From Fistularia commersonii (Eukaryota > Chordata > Actinopteri > Syngnathiformes > Fistulariidae), in assembly GCA_037954325.1 (NCBI GenBank), contig JBBMNZ010000019.1, forward strand, positions 14,114,501-14,178,500: DNA of 64,000 bases, read 5' to 3'. The stretch's first letter is position 1; every line of letters begins with the position of its first letter. A model generated the notes under the pieces. That model worked only from the letters and a program-made list of their open reading frames with translations. It was not told where the DNA came from and did no database searches. The position numbers and the translations under genes are program-made. Positions 21,630 through 35,000 of the stretch are shown one piece after another.

Positions 21630-22129
21630 TAGATAGCAGCAGCTAGCCCGGCAAGTGTCCTGAACAGAAAGAGTGACTTTTTCACAATGGGCTCTGAAAT
21701 TGAAAGTGTAAAGGTGACTAGCGCATCACAATGAGCCCACGGGTGCAAGACGGATCACCAAATATGTTCCGAGGACCATCTGCAATCGGAGACGGGTCCT
21801 CGTAAGAAGTGAGGATGGGTGAAGATGGCGAGCAGCTCAAAAGCCCTGCAGATGTTCTGCTGTTTGTGTTCAAAAACAGCAGGTTGGATAGCAGTGTGTC
21901 AAAAGACATGGCTTTAAGGACATCCTATCATTGATTTTGGTTAGTGTACCCCCATCCCATAGTTACATTGGTTCTGCAAATTCCTGGCATGTCCAAAAAA
22001 AATCACTCCTCCCGGATCACTTTTGGGTGGACAAGAAGTTTTCTCAAGTGAACAAGAAATTAATTCCAGGTTTTACTGCTTAAAACAAATGACGTTGCAA
22101 AGAAATCAACAGACGTCATGGGCAGTCGG
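20521..22129. other. Intergenic stretch, AT-rich then TAATTA-rich
   Basis: 20550-20880 is AT-rich. 20990-21200 contains several TTAATTAA/GTAATTA sites in unique sequence, possibly a noncoding element. No gene seen. Confidence 0.45.
21448..21628 (+). repeat. Complementary (GT)n and (CA)n pair
   Basis: GT at 21448-21478 and CA at 21592-21628, 115 bp apart, able to pair in single strands. Confidence 0.9.
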
Positions 22130-22850
22130 AGCTGCCGGCTCCGTCTCTATAGCAACAATATGTCTTCCCGTGGAGGTTCTCAGACATTCAGGTCATGGCA
22201 ACTGGACTTGGTCTCTCTCCTTGAAGAGGTTTCCTCATCTGCATCCCCGAGGTTCTTCAGTGCTCACAGACTTTTAGAGGAGTTCCCGGTATGAGACTTC
22301 TGGGGTTGGGTTTTCAACTTTAGCTCCCTTTTCCAAAGAAATCCCAGGAACTTTTATTGCCAGGAACTTATCGAAGAATTCCTGGTGATCTCTGGGTTCT
22401 GCGTTTCCACTGTACCTCCGATTACAGGGTGATCTACTGAAAATCAGGCTGATTACATTTAGGGAAGTGGTAAAAGTACCTGCACTCCACCTCTACTGTA
22501 CATGCTAACTCAAACATCTTCCTCCGCAATCCTCCGCCTTGACCTCGTCAAGCATCCACTTTTCGTATGTTCTCTGCTTCTGGTCTGTTTCTACCACGAC
22601 AAAAACAAATGAAATGAGATGAATCAAGGCAGAGATGCTGAGGAAGTTTCCTTCTAAGATATTCCAGGTACCTTTCCCGGGTCAAGGGCACGTTTTTTTT
22701 TACCCTTGTGATATCAGGGGAAGGCAGCTCGGCTTTCCAGCAATAGTTCCCGAACTTTTGGGCGAAAGAAGCCTCCGGAATGAGAGGTGAAACACCTTCA
22801 GGAGGAAAATCCAAGTCCAGTTGCTACGGCAATACTTGAAAAGAGATTTG
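22130..22850. repeat. Inverted pair of the same repeat family
   Basis: The left arm 22160-22245 contains CTTGAAGAGGTTTCCTCATC and the right arm 22765-22845 contains GAAGCCTCCGGAATGAGAGG and CAAGTCCAGTTGCTACGGCA. They are inverted copies separated by about 520 bp of sequence rich in 'ccaggaac' motifs. This could be one element with terminal inverted repeats or two head-to-head insertions. Confidence 0.45.
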
Positions 22851-23120
22851 TCTGGTTGTGTCACAGGATATGGAGTATCACATGGAGGTAGTGCATTTCG
22901 GATGTCGGAGAAATGTCGTCATATAAAGAGTGAGTTGCATACACACACAAACACACACACGTGTTTCCAAATGCGTCGATGCTCACCATCGTGTCAAGTG
23001 TGTTAAGTCGAGAGTTGATGCCGGCGGTTGTCAGGGAAGCAGAAGTGGGTGCACACGGTACACACACACCCTTGCCTGTTTGTGTGTGTAAATGTCAATG
23101 TAGTAATGATTGTATGCATG

Positions 23121-23123
23121 TGT

Positions 23124-23154
<31 letters not shown>

Positions 23155-23312
23155 AGTGTGGCCATGGGATGCATTGTTTAAGGGCTAAAAGATTAACAGA
23201 GCCCGTGAACAGAGAAGGGGTTTCTCCTGTGCCGCCGAGTGTAAAATTGAGTCCGTGTCACAAACTAATCAAGTTGCACTAAAGGTGAATGAAGAAGAGG
23301 GGATAGTACACA

Positions 23313-23365
<53 letters not shown>
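23121..23365 (+). repeat. (GT)n and (CA)n pair downstream of fgf11
   Basis: GT at 23125-23160 and CA at 23313-23364. Confidence 0.9.
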
Positions 23366-23937
23366 TTGCACGCGCACACACGCGCACGGGCATCACAGCC
23401 GCCTCGGAAAGTTGCTGACACGCGCAGAAGACGCGGACTGAGCAGATGGCTGCGGAGAAGAAAAGAAATGTCTGCAAAGATCGGCGGGCTAACATTAGCA
23501 TAGCATTGTCTTGTTTAGCGTTCTGTGCACGCGTGCAGGAAGACCGCATCACCACTCTACCGGGCACAACGGCGCCGCCGATAGGGGCGCGAGTCTTTTT
23601 CTTTTGCCGATACGTGATCCTGGGTTGCCTCTTCGAAGGGTTATTGCTTTTGAATCCCAGGGTCTAATAACCATCACGGGCAAATAATAAAAAAAAAGGG
23701 ACGTCCACGGAGTTAGAAAAATTTTGCTGGAACCGAGGACAGGGTGACGCGGAGTCCCTCTGAAGCGGTTGCAAAGAAAATGCCGCTCGGTTCTCCACCA
23801 GTGCATTGTGGTCCTCCGGGAAGGATCCATGTTGAAGGTGTGGAGGGGAGGGAAGCCCTAACAACCCTGTTCAGCCCTGTTTTGGTGCCATCCAGCGCCC
23901 ATGGTATCCGGACCTCCTCCGCCCACATCTCCGAACG

Positions 23938-24077
23938 CTAGGAGGAGGTTTTGGTTTTGGACTGAGGGTCTTTCTTGCCATTCTGGTGGACGGGCGAGTC
24001 ACTGGAGGTCTTGGGCGTTTTCCTGGGAGGACTCTGCTCGGCAACGTCGTGCAGGGAGGGCTCTCTGTACATGGCCA
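23938..24077 (-). CDS. fgf11: fgf11 exon 5: C-terminal tail and stop
   Basis: After acceptor CCCCTCTAG the frame reads (V)AMYREPSLHDVAEQSPPRK, then TPKTSSDSPVHQNGKK, then DPQSKTKTSS and stop TAG at 23940-23938. EVAMYREPSLHDV is the conserved start of the last FHF exon. The following tail is low-complexity Ser/Thr/Pro/Lys with SP and TP dipeptides. A polyadenylation site was not assigned. Confidence 0.93.
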
Positions 24078-25735
24078 CTAGAGGGGAGGGAAGACAGAAG
24101 GATGTGAAAGGGTTTCTTCATATTTTCACCACTAGAGGCACCAAAGAATCTCACCCACCCCAGAAAAGGTGGCTTGGAGTCCAAGTGAAACTTTACTTTC
24201 TGTGAAAGGTTCAAAAATGTCCAACTCCTGCAACTTTCAGGCAGTTCGTTTAGTTTTATGACGTGTCACATTAATTCATTCATTCATTATCTATGTCACC
24301 TGGGTGCTGGAGCCTATCCCTGCCGTCATTGGACGTGAGGTGAGGTTCACCCCAGTCCGGTGAATCACAAAGCCACATATAGACGCATACAACCATTCAC
24401 AAGTTTGTCACATCTGGACAATTTTGTGGACACACACTTTTATTTACATCTCCATCAGCTCTCCTGTACCTTCTCTGCAAATAGCCGTCCGTACCCAAGA
24501 GAAACGGAATAGCATTGTTTTTATCGTCAGATTTAATATATAAGTCACCCGTTTTGCACGCTTAAAAAAAATTACAAATACATGCAAAAAGAAAAATCTG
24601 ATATACGATATAAGGACCCTTAACGCAAAGCAAAAATTGTGCAAATGAGTGAATAAATAATAATGATAGATGTACAGGATTTATTTGGAGTGATCATTTG
24701 TTGTGATATTAATTTGGCATTGCTTTCCATTTGAATCAATGACAGCTTTTCTTATTCAAGAGTTTAAAATAAGAACTAGTTTTAATAGGAATATATTGAT
24801 GGTTTTTTTTGGGGACACCCTATACAGCGGAACCTTGACATCCGAGTACATCATCTTACGAGTTTTCTGAGATCGGAGCCATCGCTCAGTGGAATTTTTT
24901 GCCCCATTATACAAGCCGAGATCTAAGATAGGATCAGGATGAGCATATGACACTGACGCGATGTGAAGTGGAGTTTAATAACAGTTGGACGCTCCGCCCG
25001 CCACTAGCAAGCCCAGATAAAATCATGGAAAAGGTGTTCGTGTTGTGGACTCAACCATGAAGAAATGGAAAAGTTCTTGAAGTGACGTCCATTCGGAGCA
25101 GGAGACGGTGGGAACGTCAACAGAGGAGGCATCAGAGGAGCCGGTTTGATCATTTTAAAAAGAGGAGCGGTATTCACTGCGTCGCTAAATCATATTGTTC
25201 AGCCATAAAATGTGTAAGTTACATTGAGCAAAAGATTGTAGCATTAACTGTAAGTTAAAGGGGATAGAGCACTAAATGACCTCCTCTGCTTCAGCATCTT
25301 CATCCACCTCCCTGATACATTTACTTATCTTATTATGTAGTATTACTTTTCCATACTGTATTTGTTACTTATAACAAACATTTTTCTAATTAAAAAAAAC
25401 ACGTCGCAAAACCAGAGGGCTGGAACGGATTAATAGCATTTCAATTAATTTTAATGGGGAAATTGAGTTATGAGTTTGGTTACCTAACCCATTAACCCCT
25501 AAGTTGTTCGGAGAACATGAAAAATCTAACCTTCAATGAGTTTGGGCAGGAAGTGCGCCGCTCCCTTGGTCTTCTTCACGCGGTTCCCCTTCATGACCTG
25601 GCCGTCACGGTTGATACCGAGGTACCAGGCCCGGCCTGACTGGGTCTGTCGGTACAGGATGGACGAGTAGGTGACGTAGTAGTTCTCAAAAACGCACTCT
25701 TTAAACTTACACTCCGGCGTGAAGTGTTCCTGGAA

Positions 25736-25779
<44 letters not shown>

Positions 25780-25809
25780 AAAACCACCAGGTCAGTGTAT
25801 GCGTGTATG

Positions 25810-25859
<50 letters not shown>

Positions 25860-25957
25860 AGGGTGAACCTTTTCTTATAAATGTACTGGCTCAGCCTGCG
25901 ATTTGAGATTCACACCCCACGTATCATCACAACAGGAGATACCCCATGTGCACACAT

Positions 25958-26017
<60 letters not shown>

Positions 26018-29000
26018 ACCCGAGTGCCATCACTCAGTCTGTTCTGTTTATCTGTAACAAACAACAACCGTCCGGATCCTTCACCCTCTCCATAGCATCG
26101 TGACCCCGCCACTGGCCTTCAGCTCACCGCACACACACGCACACACACACACACACACACGGAGCTCTGCATTAAACAATACGTCAACGCTGGGACATCC
26201 TCCTCCTTCTCCTCTATCACCCTCTCGTTACAGCGCTAGCATTTTCACTCTCTATCTCATATTCTCCCCCCTCGTCATTTGGTAACCTTGTCGAGGAACA
26301 AACCAATTTGCAGGATTGATTTGGATCCTTGATGTGACGGCTGAGCCCGAAAGGCCTGAATAAGGACTTTGCTCTCACTCGTTCTCAGCCGTCCCACCCC
26401 CTTCCTTCTCTTTCCGTCTTCCTCCAACGGCTCCATCTTCCATCTTTTTGCCTTGGCGGCACCCGATATCCACCCGCACAAACAAGCTAATTACAAATTC
26501 ATATCATCTATTCCTTAATTAGCCATCCGTTAGTTGCCGCACCCACACTCCCATGGCGCCGAACGAAACCCAAAAGTCTAGAAGGTGTAATCTGATTACT
26601 CTCATGAACCGTGTTTGCATTGCAGCGTGTGTCTGATTCTCTATTTGTGTATAAGTACTAACCTGGTGAAAGAAGGCTTTGCAAAGCACCAATCTCTGCC
26701 TACTGCTCAGCATCAAGCGGTTAGTTGTATAAATGACATAAAACTGCCTTTATGCAAATGATGTACTGTGTGTGTCCAGTGTGTCGAGACCATATCATCT
26801 CCAACCCATTAGCAACCCCAATGCAAAGGAGGTCTTCTCGAGTAACTGCCACCCTCCTGGAAGCCCCACTGCAATCTAGCAGTGACATACGACAAAGATC
26901 AACATGTCAGTTTATCGTGTTTATTGTATTCATTCATTCACAGTTCATTCACTTATTGATTATCTTCACCGCCTACCCTGCGCTTAGGGATGGAGGGGGG
27001 TGGAGAATTATAACTTTTGATTGATATTTGAGAGCACCGTCAAAATGACAAAATAAAATAGTGATGATGTTTTAATGTGTCTTCACTCTGCCGACAAATG
27101 CAAAGTCATTCATTATCTGTATTGCATATAGTGCAGTCGGGGCTGCAGGAGAAGTGGGTCTATACTAGCTATCATTGGAGGAGAAGAGGGTTCAACCTGA
27201 ACCGCCCACTAGTTGATCAAAGAGCCACATTTGGAGGCATATAACTAGTTACTCACTTAAACATCATATAGAGACTTCACTCATTCACCGTCTCAATCAC
27301 AAATCTGGACAATCCAGGGTCTCCAATGAACCTCCTGCCTGTTTTTGGACTGTGGGAGGAACCTCGAGAACCCCCAAGCAGACAGTTGGAGAACATGGAT
27401 GTGAGAATCCAACCAGGAACCTTCTTGCAATGAGGGTAGGAGAGCTATCCACGGCATAATTTATTGACAAAATATCAATAATTTTGCCCCCAGTTAGAGG
27501 CACTGGGCAAGGGTGGGCATACTGATTGGATGTGAGGGTAGCCTCTATCCATCTGTGCTTCTGCACCTGACAGCAGATCAGCCTACCCACCCTTTTTGGA
27601 GTAGCCATTAGAGATAGTCTCGACTTCTTACATGGGGACTTAAATCTCATGTGGGCCTTGACAGTGGGATCCAAAAAGGAGTGACTGGTAGGAATGGTTG
27701 CCCCGATCTGAACCAGAATAGCGTTTTCCTACTGGGTATGTTGGGAACATCTGGCAGAGTCCCTTGTCAGAAAGAGTTTCAACTCCTACCTCTGGCAGAG
27801 CTTCAACCATGTCCCGAGGCACATGTCTGAATGAACCATGTCCCATGCCTTGATTGTCAAAGTGGCAGACCTGAGCTGCAGTCGTAAAATAGTCGATGCC
27901 TGTTGAGGCGGTAAACCCCACAAACCCGCTGGAGGACCATTGTGGTGAGGGATGCCGTCAAGCCAAATAAGGAGTCCTACTGAGCCTTTCTGGCCTGCAG
28001 ACAGGTACCTGCAGGCCAAGCGGCACACAGTTTTGGTGGTTACCGATGCAAAAATTTGGCCATGGGAGGAATTCAGTGAGGTAGCAACTTCTGGAGGGGG
28101 GAGCAGCGCACCGTTATCACCATGTTCAGCGGGGATGGCAGGCTGCTGACTTTAGCCTCCTCAACAACCGAACAACACCTTGGAATAAGGAAGCGGAGTC
28201 GGGAGACTTTGGGGTGAACTATTTCCTTGGCCGAAGTTGCTGAGGGAGCCAGAAAGCCCCTCTGTGCCAGGGCCCAAGGGGTGACTGAGATCCGCCCTAA
28301 GTTCCTTAAGGCTGTGGATGCTGCAGGTCTTCAAACTTCTGCAACATTGCTTAGAAGGCGGGGCAGTGCCTCTGGAGTATTGGCAATACTCTTAAAAAGG
28401 TAGAACCGGAGGGTGTGCGCTCCAACCACAGGGGGAAATCACACTTCTCAACCATGGTTGAGGTAAGACCATGGTTCTCAGCCGGAAACGTGTGGAGTGC
28501 CCACTTTGGGTCCAGGAGTAGGTTGTGCCTTTGGTGGAGGGGTTCAGGTATCTCTGCGTCTTGTTCATAAGTGAGGGAAGGCTGAAAATGCTCGGAGATC
28601 GACCGATCGATACGGCATCCACAATGATGCAGATTCTCCTTGGTGAAGAAGGAGCTGAGCCAAGAGGTGAATCTCTCACTTTACTGATCGATCTGCATTC
28701 CTACAAACTGTGGACTGTGACTGAAAGAACAAGGTTGTGGATCCAAGCGTCTGAAATTAGTTTTCTCCGCAGATTCTCCAGGCTCTCCCTTAGAGATAGG
28801 GTGAGGAGCTCGGCCATGTGGGAGGGGCTGAGAGTAGAGTAGCTGCTCAGTCAGGTGGAGAAGAGCATCCAGGCATCTGGACACCTCCCTGGTGAGGTGT
28901 TCTGGCCATGTCCAACTGAGAAGGACTATGTCTCTGGCCTGGGACCAACTTGGGATCCTAGCTGGGAGGGAAGTAGCTGGGAAGAGGCAAGTCTGAGCCT

Positions 29001-32000
29001 CGGCTCCCCCACGACTTGACCCCGGATAAGCGGTAGGAGATGGATGGATGGATGGATGGATGGATGGATGGATGGATGGATGGATGGATGGATGGATGGA
29101 TGGATGGATGGATGGATGGAATCATTTTCCCCGATTGTCCAAACGGGGATCAACAATTCCATTTTGACCATCTTGTCCACCTTCTTTGTCACTGCTCTGA
29201 TTTCAATGAGTACTGAATGCGAAGTTTAGTGAAACGGAAGAATTTTACCTGTAGGCACCTCTCTAAACCCAAGGTCACCTCACCAAAGGGATAGAAAAGC
29301 TCATTTGAATTTATTATACTTTATATATATATTTAAAAAGATTAAATAGATTAAAAAAAGATTGGCAGCAGTTGCAATCTAGGGTACAGAGTTGCGAAGT
29401 TTGAACAGATGGCTTTTGAGTTTGGACTCAAACTGAAGGAGGGAGTCAGCATCACATAATATTATCGCATAATACTAAGGTGGGCAGAGGTAACAAGTTT
29501 AGCGTGGAAGACCTTAGAGGGCATAAGAGGCTGGCAGTATGAAGACTGGATGCATTTTTAGGTAAGGAGCAATGTTTGGAAGTGGATACTGGATTCTATG
29601 GACAACCAGTGGAGCTGCTGAAGGACCAGGGTGAATTCTCCAATGTGGGGGGGGGAGTCCAGAGTTGGACAGAGTAACTATGTATTGTGAACATGAGCTT
29701 CAGAACAACTATGACTCAATCTCCTTGAGGCGTACTATCATTTACCCCTGCCAGGTTGTAGCTTCATCACTCGCTCAAACTTCTTCTCTTAGCAGGATGA
29801 AAGGGAGGACTTTGAATGGAAATCAGCTCGGCCCAGTCTCATTCCGTCCGCAAGTGCCCTTGAAATCTTATTTTGTTTTAAAGAGGTATAGGTGCCTTGA
29901 AAACAACATTCTAAATGATGATTGTAATAATAATCATGTCAGGCAGACCTGGATCAGCTTTTGATACTAACTCTACTCTCCTCCACTCCTGTGAGTGTAC
30001 ATGAACATTCACCATTGCTCTCACCACAGTCCAGGGTCAGCATCCATAGTATACCCAGAGCCTCTTGTCCATGGAACAGGCATTTGACACAAGTATGCCA
30101 GATCCTGACTTCTGTTTTTCAGCCATCAACTTCACCATGGAGGCCTCAGTGGACCAGCAGGAGTTTGGAATGAGTTTGACTCCGCCAGTGACATTACCTT
30201 ATACCTCAACTCATTTCCAGATCAAGAGAGGAAGGCTGGATGAAGGGGCAACAGAGGTCGGTCATATCATCAGTGTCAGAAAAGAAATACATAGTTAAAG
30301 AGCTTTATTGATTGCTAAACGACTAGAACGGGCCTCCTATTGCAAATATAATGGGAAGCTGACTGGAATCAAGGAGAAGAAAACGCTGACTTCTACCCTG
30401 AACCTGACCTGATGATCATAAGAACCAAAGAATGTGCTCCTTTGAACATTCTGTAATACCTGCTCCTTCTGCTGCTGGCCGAAGAAGGACCTGCTCTTGA
30501 CCAGAACAGGATTATGAGCCTGGTCTCAGGTCCTCAACCACCTGTGAGCCTGTGAGCTGCACTTGCCTCCCAACAAGTATGGACACCCAAGTCCATCCGG
30601 TCAAAAGTAAGCTCGACCCCTCTGGAGCATACATGTAAGGGAGACATAAGCAGATGGTGAAAATTGGGTACAGACTAAATGTGTCCCACAAGAGGATTCA
30701 CCAAGTGTCTTACAGGGGCCTGGTCACCAATGAGGATATCCTGAGAAGAGTCGACTCCAGGGGACCGAGTGTACAAAAGGAGAACGCATCTAGCTGGACT
30801 CATTCGGTGGATACCAGACTCTTGTCAGTCAAGGACCCAAAACGTGGAAGGCCAATATGGACCCGGTGAAAAAGATAGCAGACTGGTGCTGGTGCTACCA
30901 ACAAGTCCCAGGGTAACATTGTGGCCTGATGTGCCCAGACTAAGAGGAGGTCACTTATCAGCCGATCTGCATCTCATCTTGACATAACACCTGAAATAAG
31001 CCTCACATAATTTGGCATCCTCTTTGTTTACTGACCTTTAAAGTAAAGACAGGTTTCAGAGAAAATTGTTTAGATCTGTGTGCGAGTCATTTTTGTCTTA
31101 AAAGTCCGAGCCTGCACTTCCTTAGATCCCAAGCTGCTCTACATCTCTGTGCACTGCACACACAGATTGCTTCCTATATCAGAGTATCAGTGATAAGGCT
31201 TTTGTCACATGTGTCTTGACCAGAAGTAGGCAACATATCAGACACACTCAGGACGCCATTAGCGGTGTTTCTTTATGGGATAACACACTATCAAGTCCTC
31301 ATTTTTAGGAGGCGCGTATTTCTCTGTGAGACATCAACCGCGGCTCAGCTTCAGGCCGATTCCATTTTTTTTTATTCCCTCGAACATCTGACAAGACACT
31401 CGAGCGGAGCCTCTGTAAAAAGGCTTCATTTCAGAGGATCTAGGCTGCAGTGCCTCTCCCATCCAGCGGGGGGTGTTGCAAACTCACAGTCACTCTAACT
31501 CCTGATGTGGATTCTGCAAAAAGCAAACTTACCAACCCCCCCCCCCCAAACCTCCCGCGCTCTGGAGCATGACATATCCACCCTTCTCCGCAGTGCCGGC
31601 GCAGACCTCAAATGAGCGCAACGTCAAAATATCCTCCTGTTTCGGTGAGAAGCGAGGGGAGGACCAGAGGATATTGACAGAGTGAGAGATTAGCATTTTG
31701 TCCTTGAATGGTTAACCTGTCGACAGTGTCACGCCGGCGCCGTAAGCTCCCGCCCAGAATAAACCACCCCGAAATCTCAGTGGCATCACAGAAGCTAATA
31801 AGATCAGGTTGATTGAAATGCACCCGCAGATACACACTCAGAGGGTGTATTGTGTGTCTTTGTGTGTGTACATCCACTCAGGCGTGCCTGATGTTGTGAC
31901 AGCGAGACATGACGGATCCCTCTTACATCAGTAGGAGGCCGCCCAGCGCCAGATGTCATGTGCGCGAGCGTTGGGAGTGACGGATGGACCGGCAGCCGCT

Positions 32001-35000
32001 GTCATCCCTCACTCCCGCCGCCGGGGGAGGAAGAGACGGCTCGAAAAAGGAGAAGGGGGTAGAGTGATAGATGACACAGGAGATGAAGGGGATGCGGTGA
32101 AAGTATTATTTTCTCGTACTAACACACACACACACACACACATGCGGTGCACGTCTCATTTCCATTGGCTGACAGCTAAAGACATCGCCCGGCCCTGTTC
32201 CCCGGCCGACGCCACCGACGCCGACATTAAACCCCTGGCGCGTTCAGCTGGGGAATTGATTCCATGTAAGACCTCTGTGAGAAGTCAATAGGCATTAGGG
32301 GGCAGAGAGAAGAAAAAAAAAATGGATTAGGCTTTGATTGGATGTGCGACCAAACCGAGCGTGAAGAACTTTTAAAAAAAACTCAGCGCCGGGTCGTGAC
32401 CAGGCAACTTAGGGTTAATTTCAAGGGCCCTAAGTCGCAGACGGCTATCGACCGACCGTCCGACCGGCCCAGAGGACATTCAGCAGCGTCAATAGGACAC
32501 GTGTGTCATGTGCCGCATGTTTGTAATTTACACAAGCATAAAACGCATCGCGATGCTTTCGCTGTCAGCGTCGTGCTTCAGTGAAAATCAGTTTGTATAC
32601 GGAATACAGATAATGCTGCAATGACAATTGGCATATCGCAATGCTGAGAAAGATGCCGTCGTTGGATAAAGAGGTTGGATTTAATTGATGTGGCGGCCTT
32701 CTGCCTCAACCAGGACAGAGGGGGACAGAAAGCAAGAGAGTGATAGAAATGGAGAGAGTTGGTCTGTATGAAATGTGGATGAGTGACTGAATAGGGGTAT
32801 ATTATATGTGAATGAATGAGTGAATGGTTGTATGTTTATAATTTACATGTGAATGATTGAATTAATGTTTCATGTCTTTATGACAGGATGGGCGAGCGGA
32901 CACCGCTGGGTTGATGGATCTGTGAAATGATTTATTCCCAGAAAACCTAGATCAAGCTGTCACTGTATCCCAAAAGCAAGACTTGCTAAGTCTCTGATAT
33001 GAACGTAGAACAACTAGGCAGCAAGGGTAAACGCACCAGGCAAAATCAAATACCCAACTCAAAAATAACTTGCTAAGTCTTTAATGAAAGCAGAGCAAAT
33101 AGCTAAGACAAGATCAACAAGATCTCTCTCGACATACAACTGGCCAACGGGTCGGAAACCTTTACCTCTCCATTTCGACCCATTTCCCCACAGTTAAGAA
33201 AGCACCAGGGGCCACACAATGGAATTTAAAATGAATTAACACACCATATAATGTTTTTTTTTTTTTTTTTGCCTTCATGCTATGCATAAACAAAATACGT
33301 GTTGCATTTCTTTAAATCAGCTGCAGAAAAAAAAAAAACTACATTTCTGCATGCAACAAAACATTTTGAACTCCAAAATAAAAAGCGTTGGGTTGAAGGT
33401 TACTTTAAAGCAAAATGTTCAATGTATACTTGACTTCTTCTTGTATTTATGAACAAAAGCTGAACTTAAATTATCCACGTCAACAAACCAAAAATTACGC
33501 CCTCTGTGTGCTGTCATCCTTTTACTGGAGCGTGCAGTCGCTGATTAATAGCTACAAAAATATTTTAACACGTTTTTTTGTGACGTTACAATATCGCCAT
33601 AATCTTCAAAGTTAAAATTGCATTTTAAAAATGAACGAACTATAATAAAACACATTTTAATGAAATACTCAAAAGCCACACAGAGCTGCATCAGAGGCAT
33701 CAAAGAGCCGCCAAAGAGACCGGACAGACCTATATATAGGAAGCAGTCACCACATGAGAGGGGGGCACATAATCAACAAACACAAATAATGACATAAAAG
33801 ACTATGACATATTAGATGGACATTTCAATAATCCTTAAACAACAGACTGCCACCAAGGATATTAAACACATTTCAATGATATATAAAGAAATCGAACGGG
33901 GCCGTCATCATGACACGCAACACGTTAGACCGGCCCAGTTAAGGCCGGAACGCAACAAATTCTCACTTTTTCCTTGATGGCACCTCTTTTTTGCAACCGA
34001 GAGGGACTGTCGACGGCAAGGAGCAATACGAAAAGCTAAGCACCTCCATCCCATCTGCCCAAATCTGCTGGCGGCATGTAAAACAAATTGTCCCGTAGCC
34101 ACAGGGTATGGAATATGTGCAGTTTGCACACGACCGTCGCTAGCTATTATGTGAATGAGTGTGTGAATGCTTGTATGTTTCATTTTACATGTCAATGAGG
34201 GAATAAACGTTTTTTTTTGTCACTACATTGGTCCAGTGATTGGTGCGGGGTGAGCCCAGCCCCTTGGCTAATGATAGCTGGGCCAGGATCCAGCACCTGT
34301 GACCCCGACTGCTGGATAAGTGTTGTAGATAATGAATGAATGAATTGAATGAATGCATGGGTGGGTGGAATTTTTAGTAAATGGCAACGTGAGATGAACC
34401 TGAACCATGAAGTCTACAGCGCTGACGTCCAGCCGGAACATCCCAGAGGACATTCACAAATCTCATTCACACATCAGGACAACTCAAGGGTCTCCAAAGA
34501 ACCTCGTGAATGTCTTTGGACTGTGGGAGGAACTGTAGCGCCCATCCATCCGGTGAATAACAAAATACCAGCCGATGCAAATTTGGTAAAACGGATGTGA
34601 ATCAGCAGGAAAAGAAAAAAAAAGCACTGTGAGCAAGGGCAGCATCACACAAACTTGTTTACCGGCGGAGACGATTATTATCTGAGCAAATTAGCAGGAA
34701 AACAAATTTAATTGAGGACAAACAGCTGAGGAAGCATCTTGCCAGCATGAAAAGTAATTGTCTGAAGATAAGACTAATTATCATTTATTAGTTTATGCAT
34801 GAATAACACACGGATCCGTTCGCTTTTTTTTTCCTGTAATATCATCAGTAACGCTCTTCAAAAGTTCACCGCTTGAGGAGGAACAAAGCTAGCGAAACAA
34901 AAACATGAAAAAAAGGAACTTTGTGAAGTCCCGAAGCATCAATAAGCAATGGATCTGGCCAGCAGATCTCACATTCATCCCTCCACACAGCGATGGTGGC

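Noticed and set aside
24825..25495. Possible extra fgf11 exon around RFDHFKKRSGIHC
   Set aside because: The peptide matches Tigger transposase, and a paired copy exists at 35.2 kb.
28900..29130. Regular repeats as a CRISPR array
   Set aside because: Units are 4 bp without spacers, in vertebrate DNA, at the end of a LINE.
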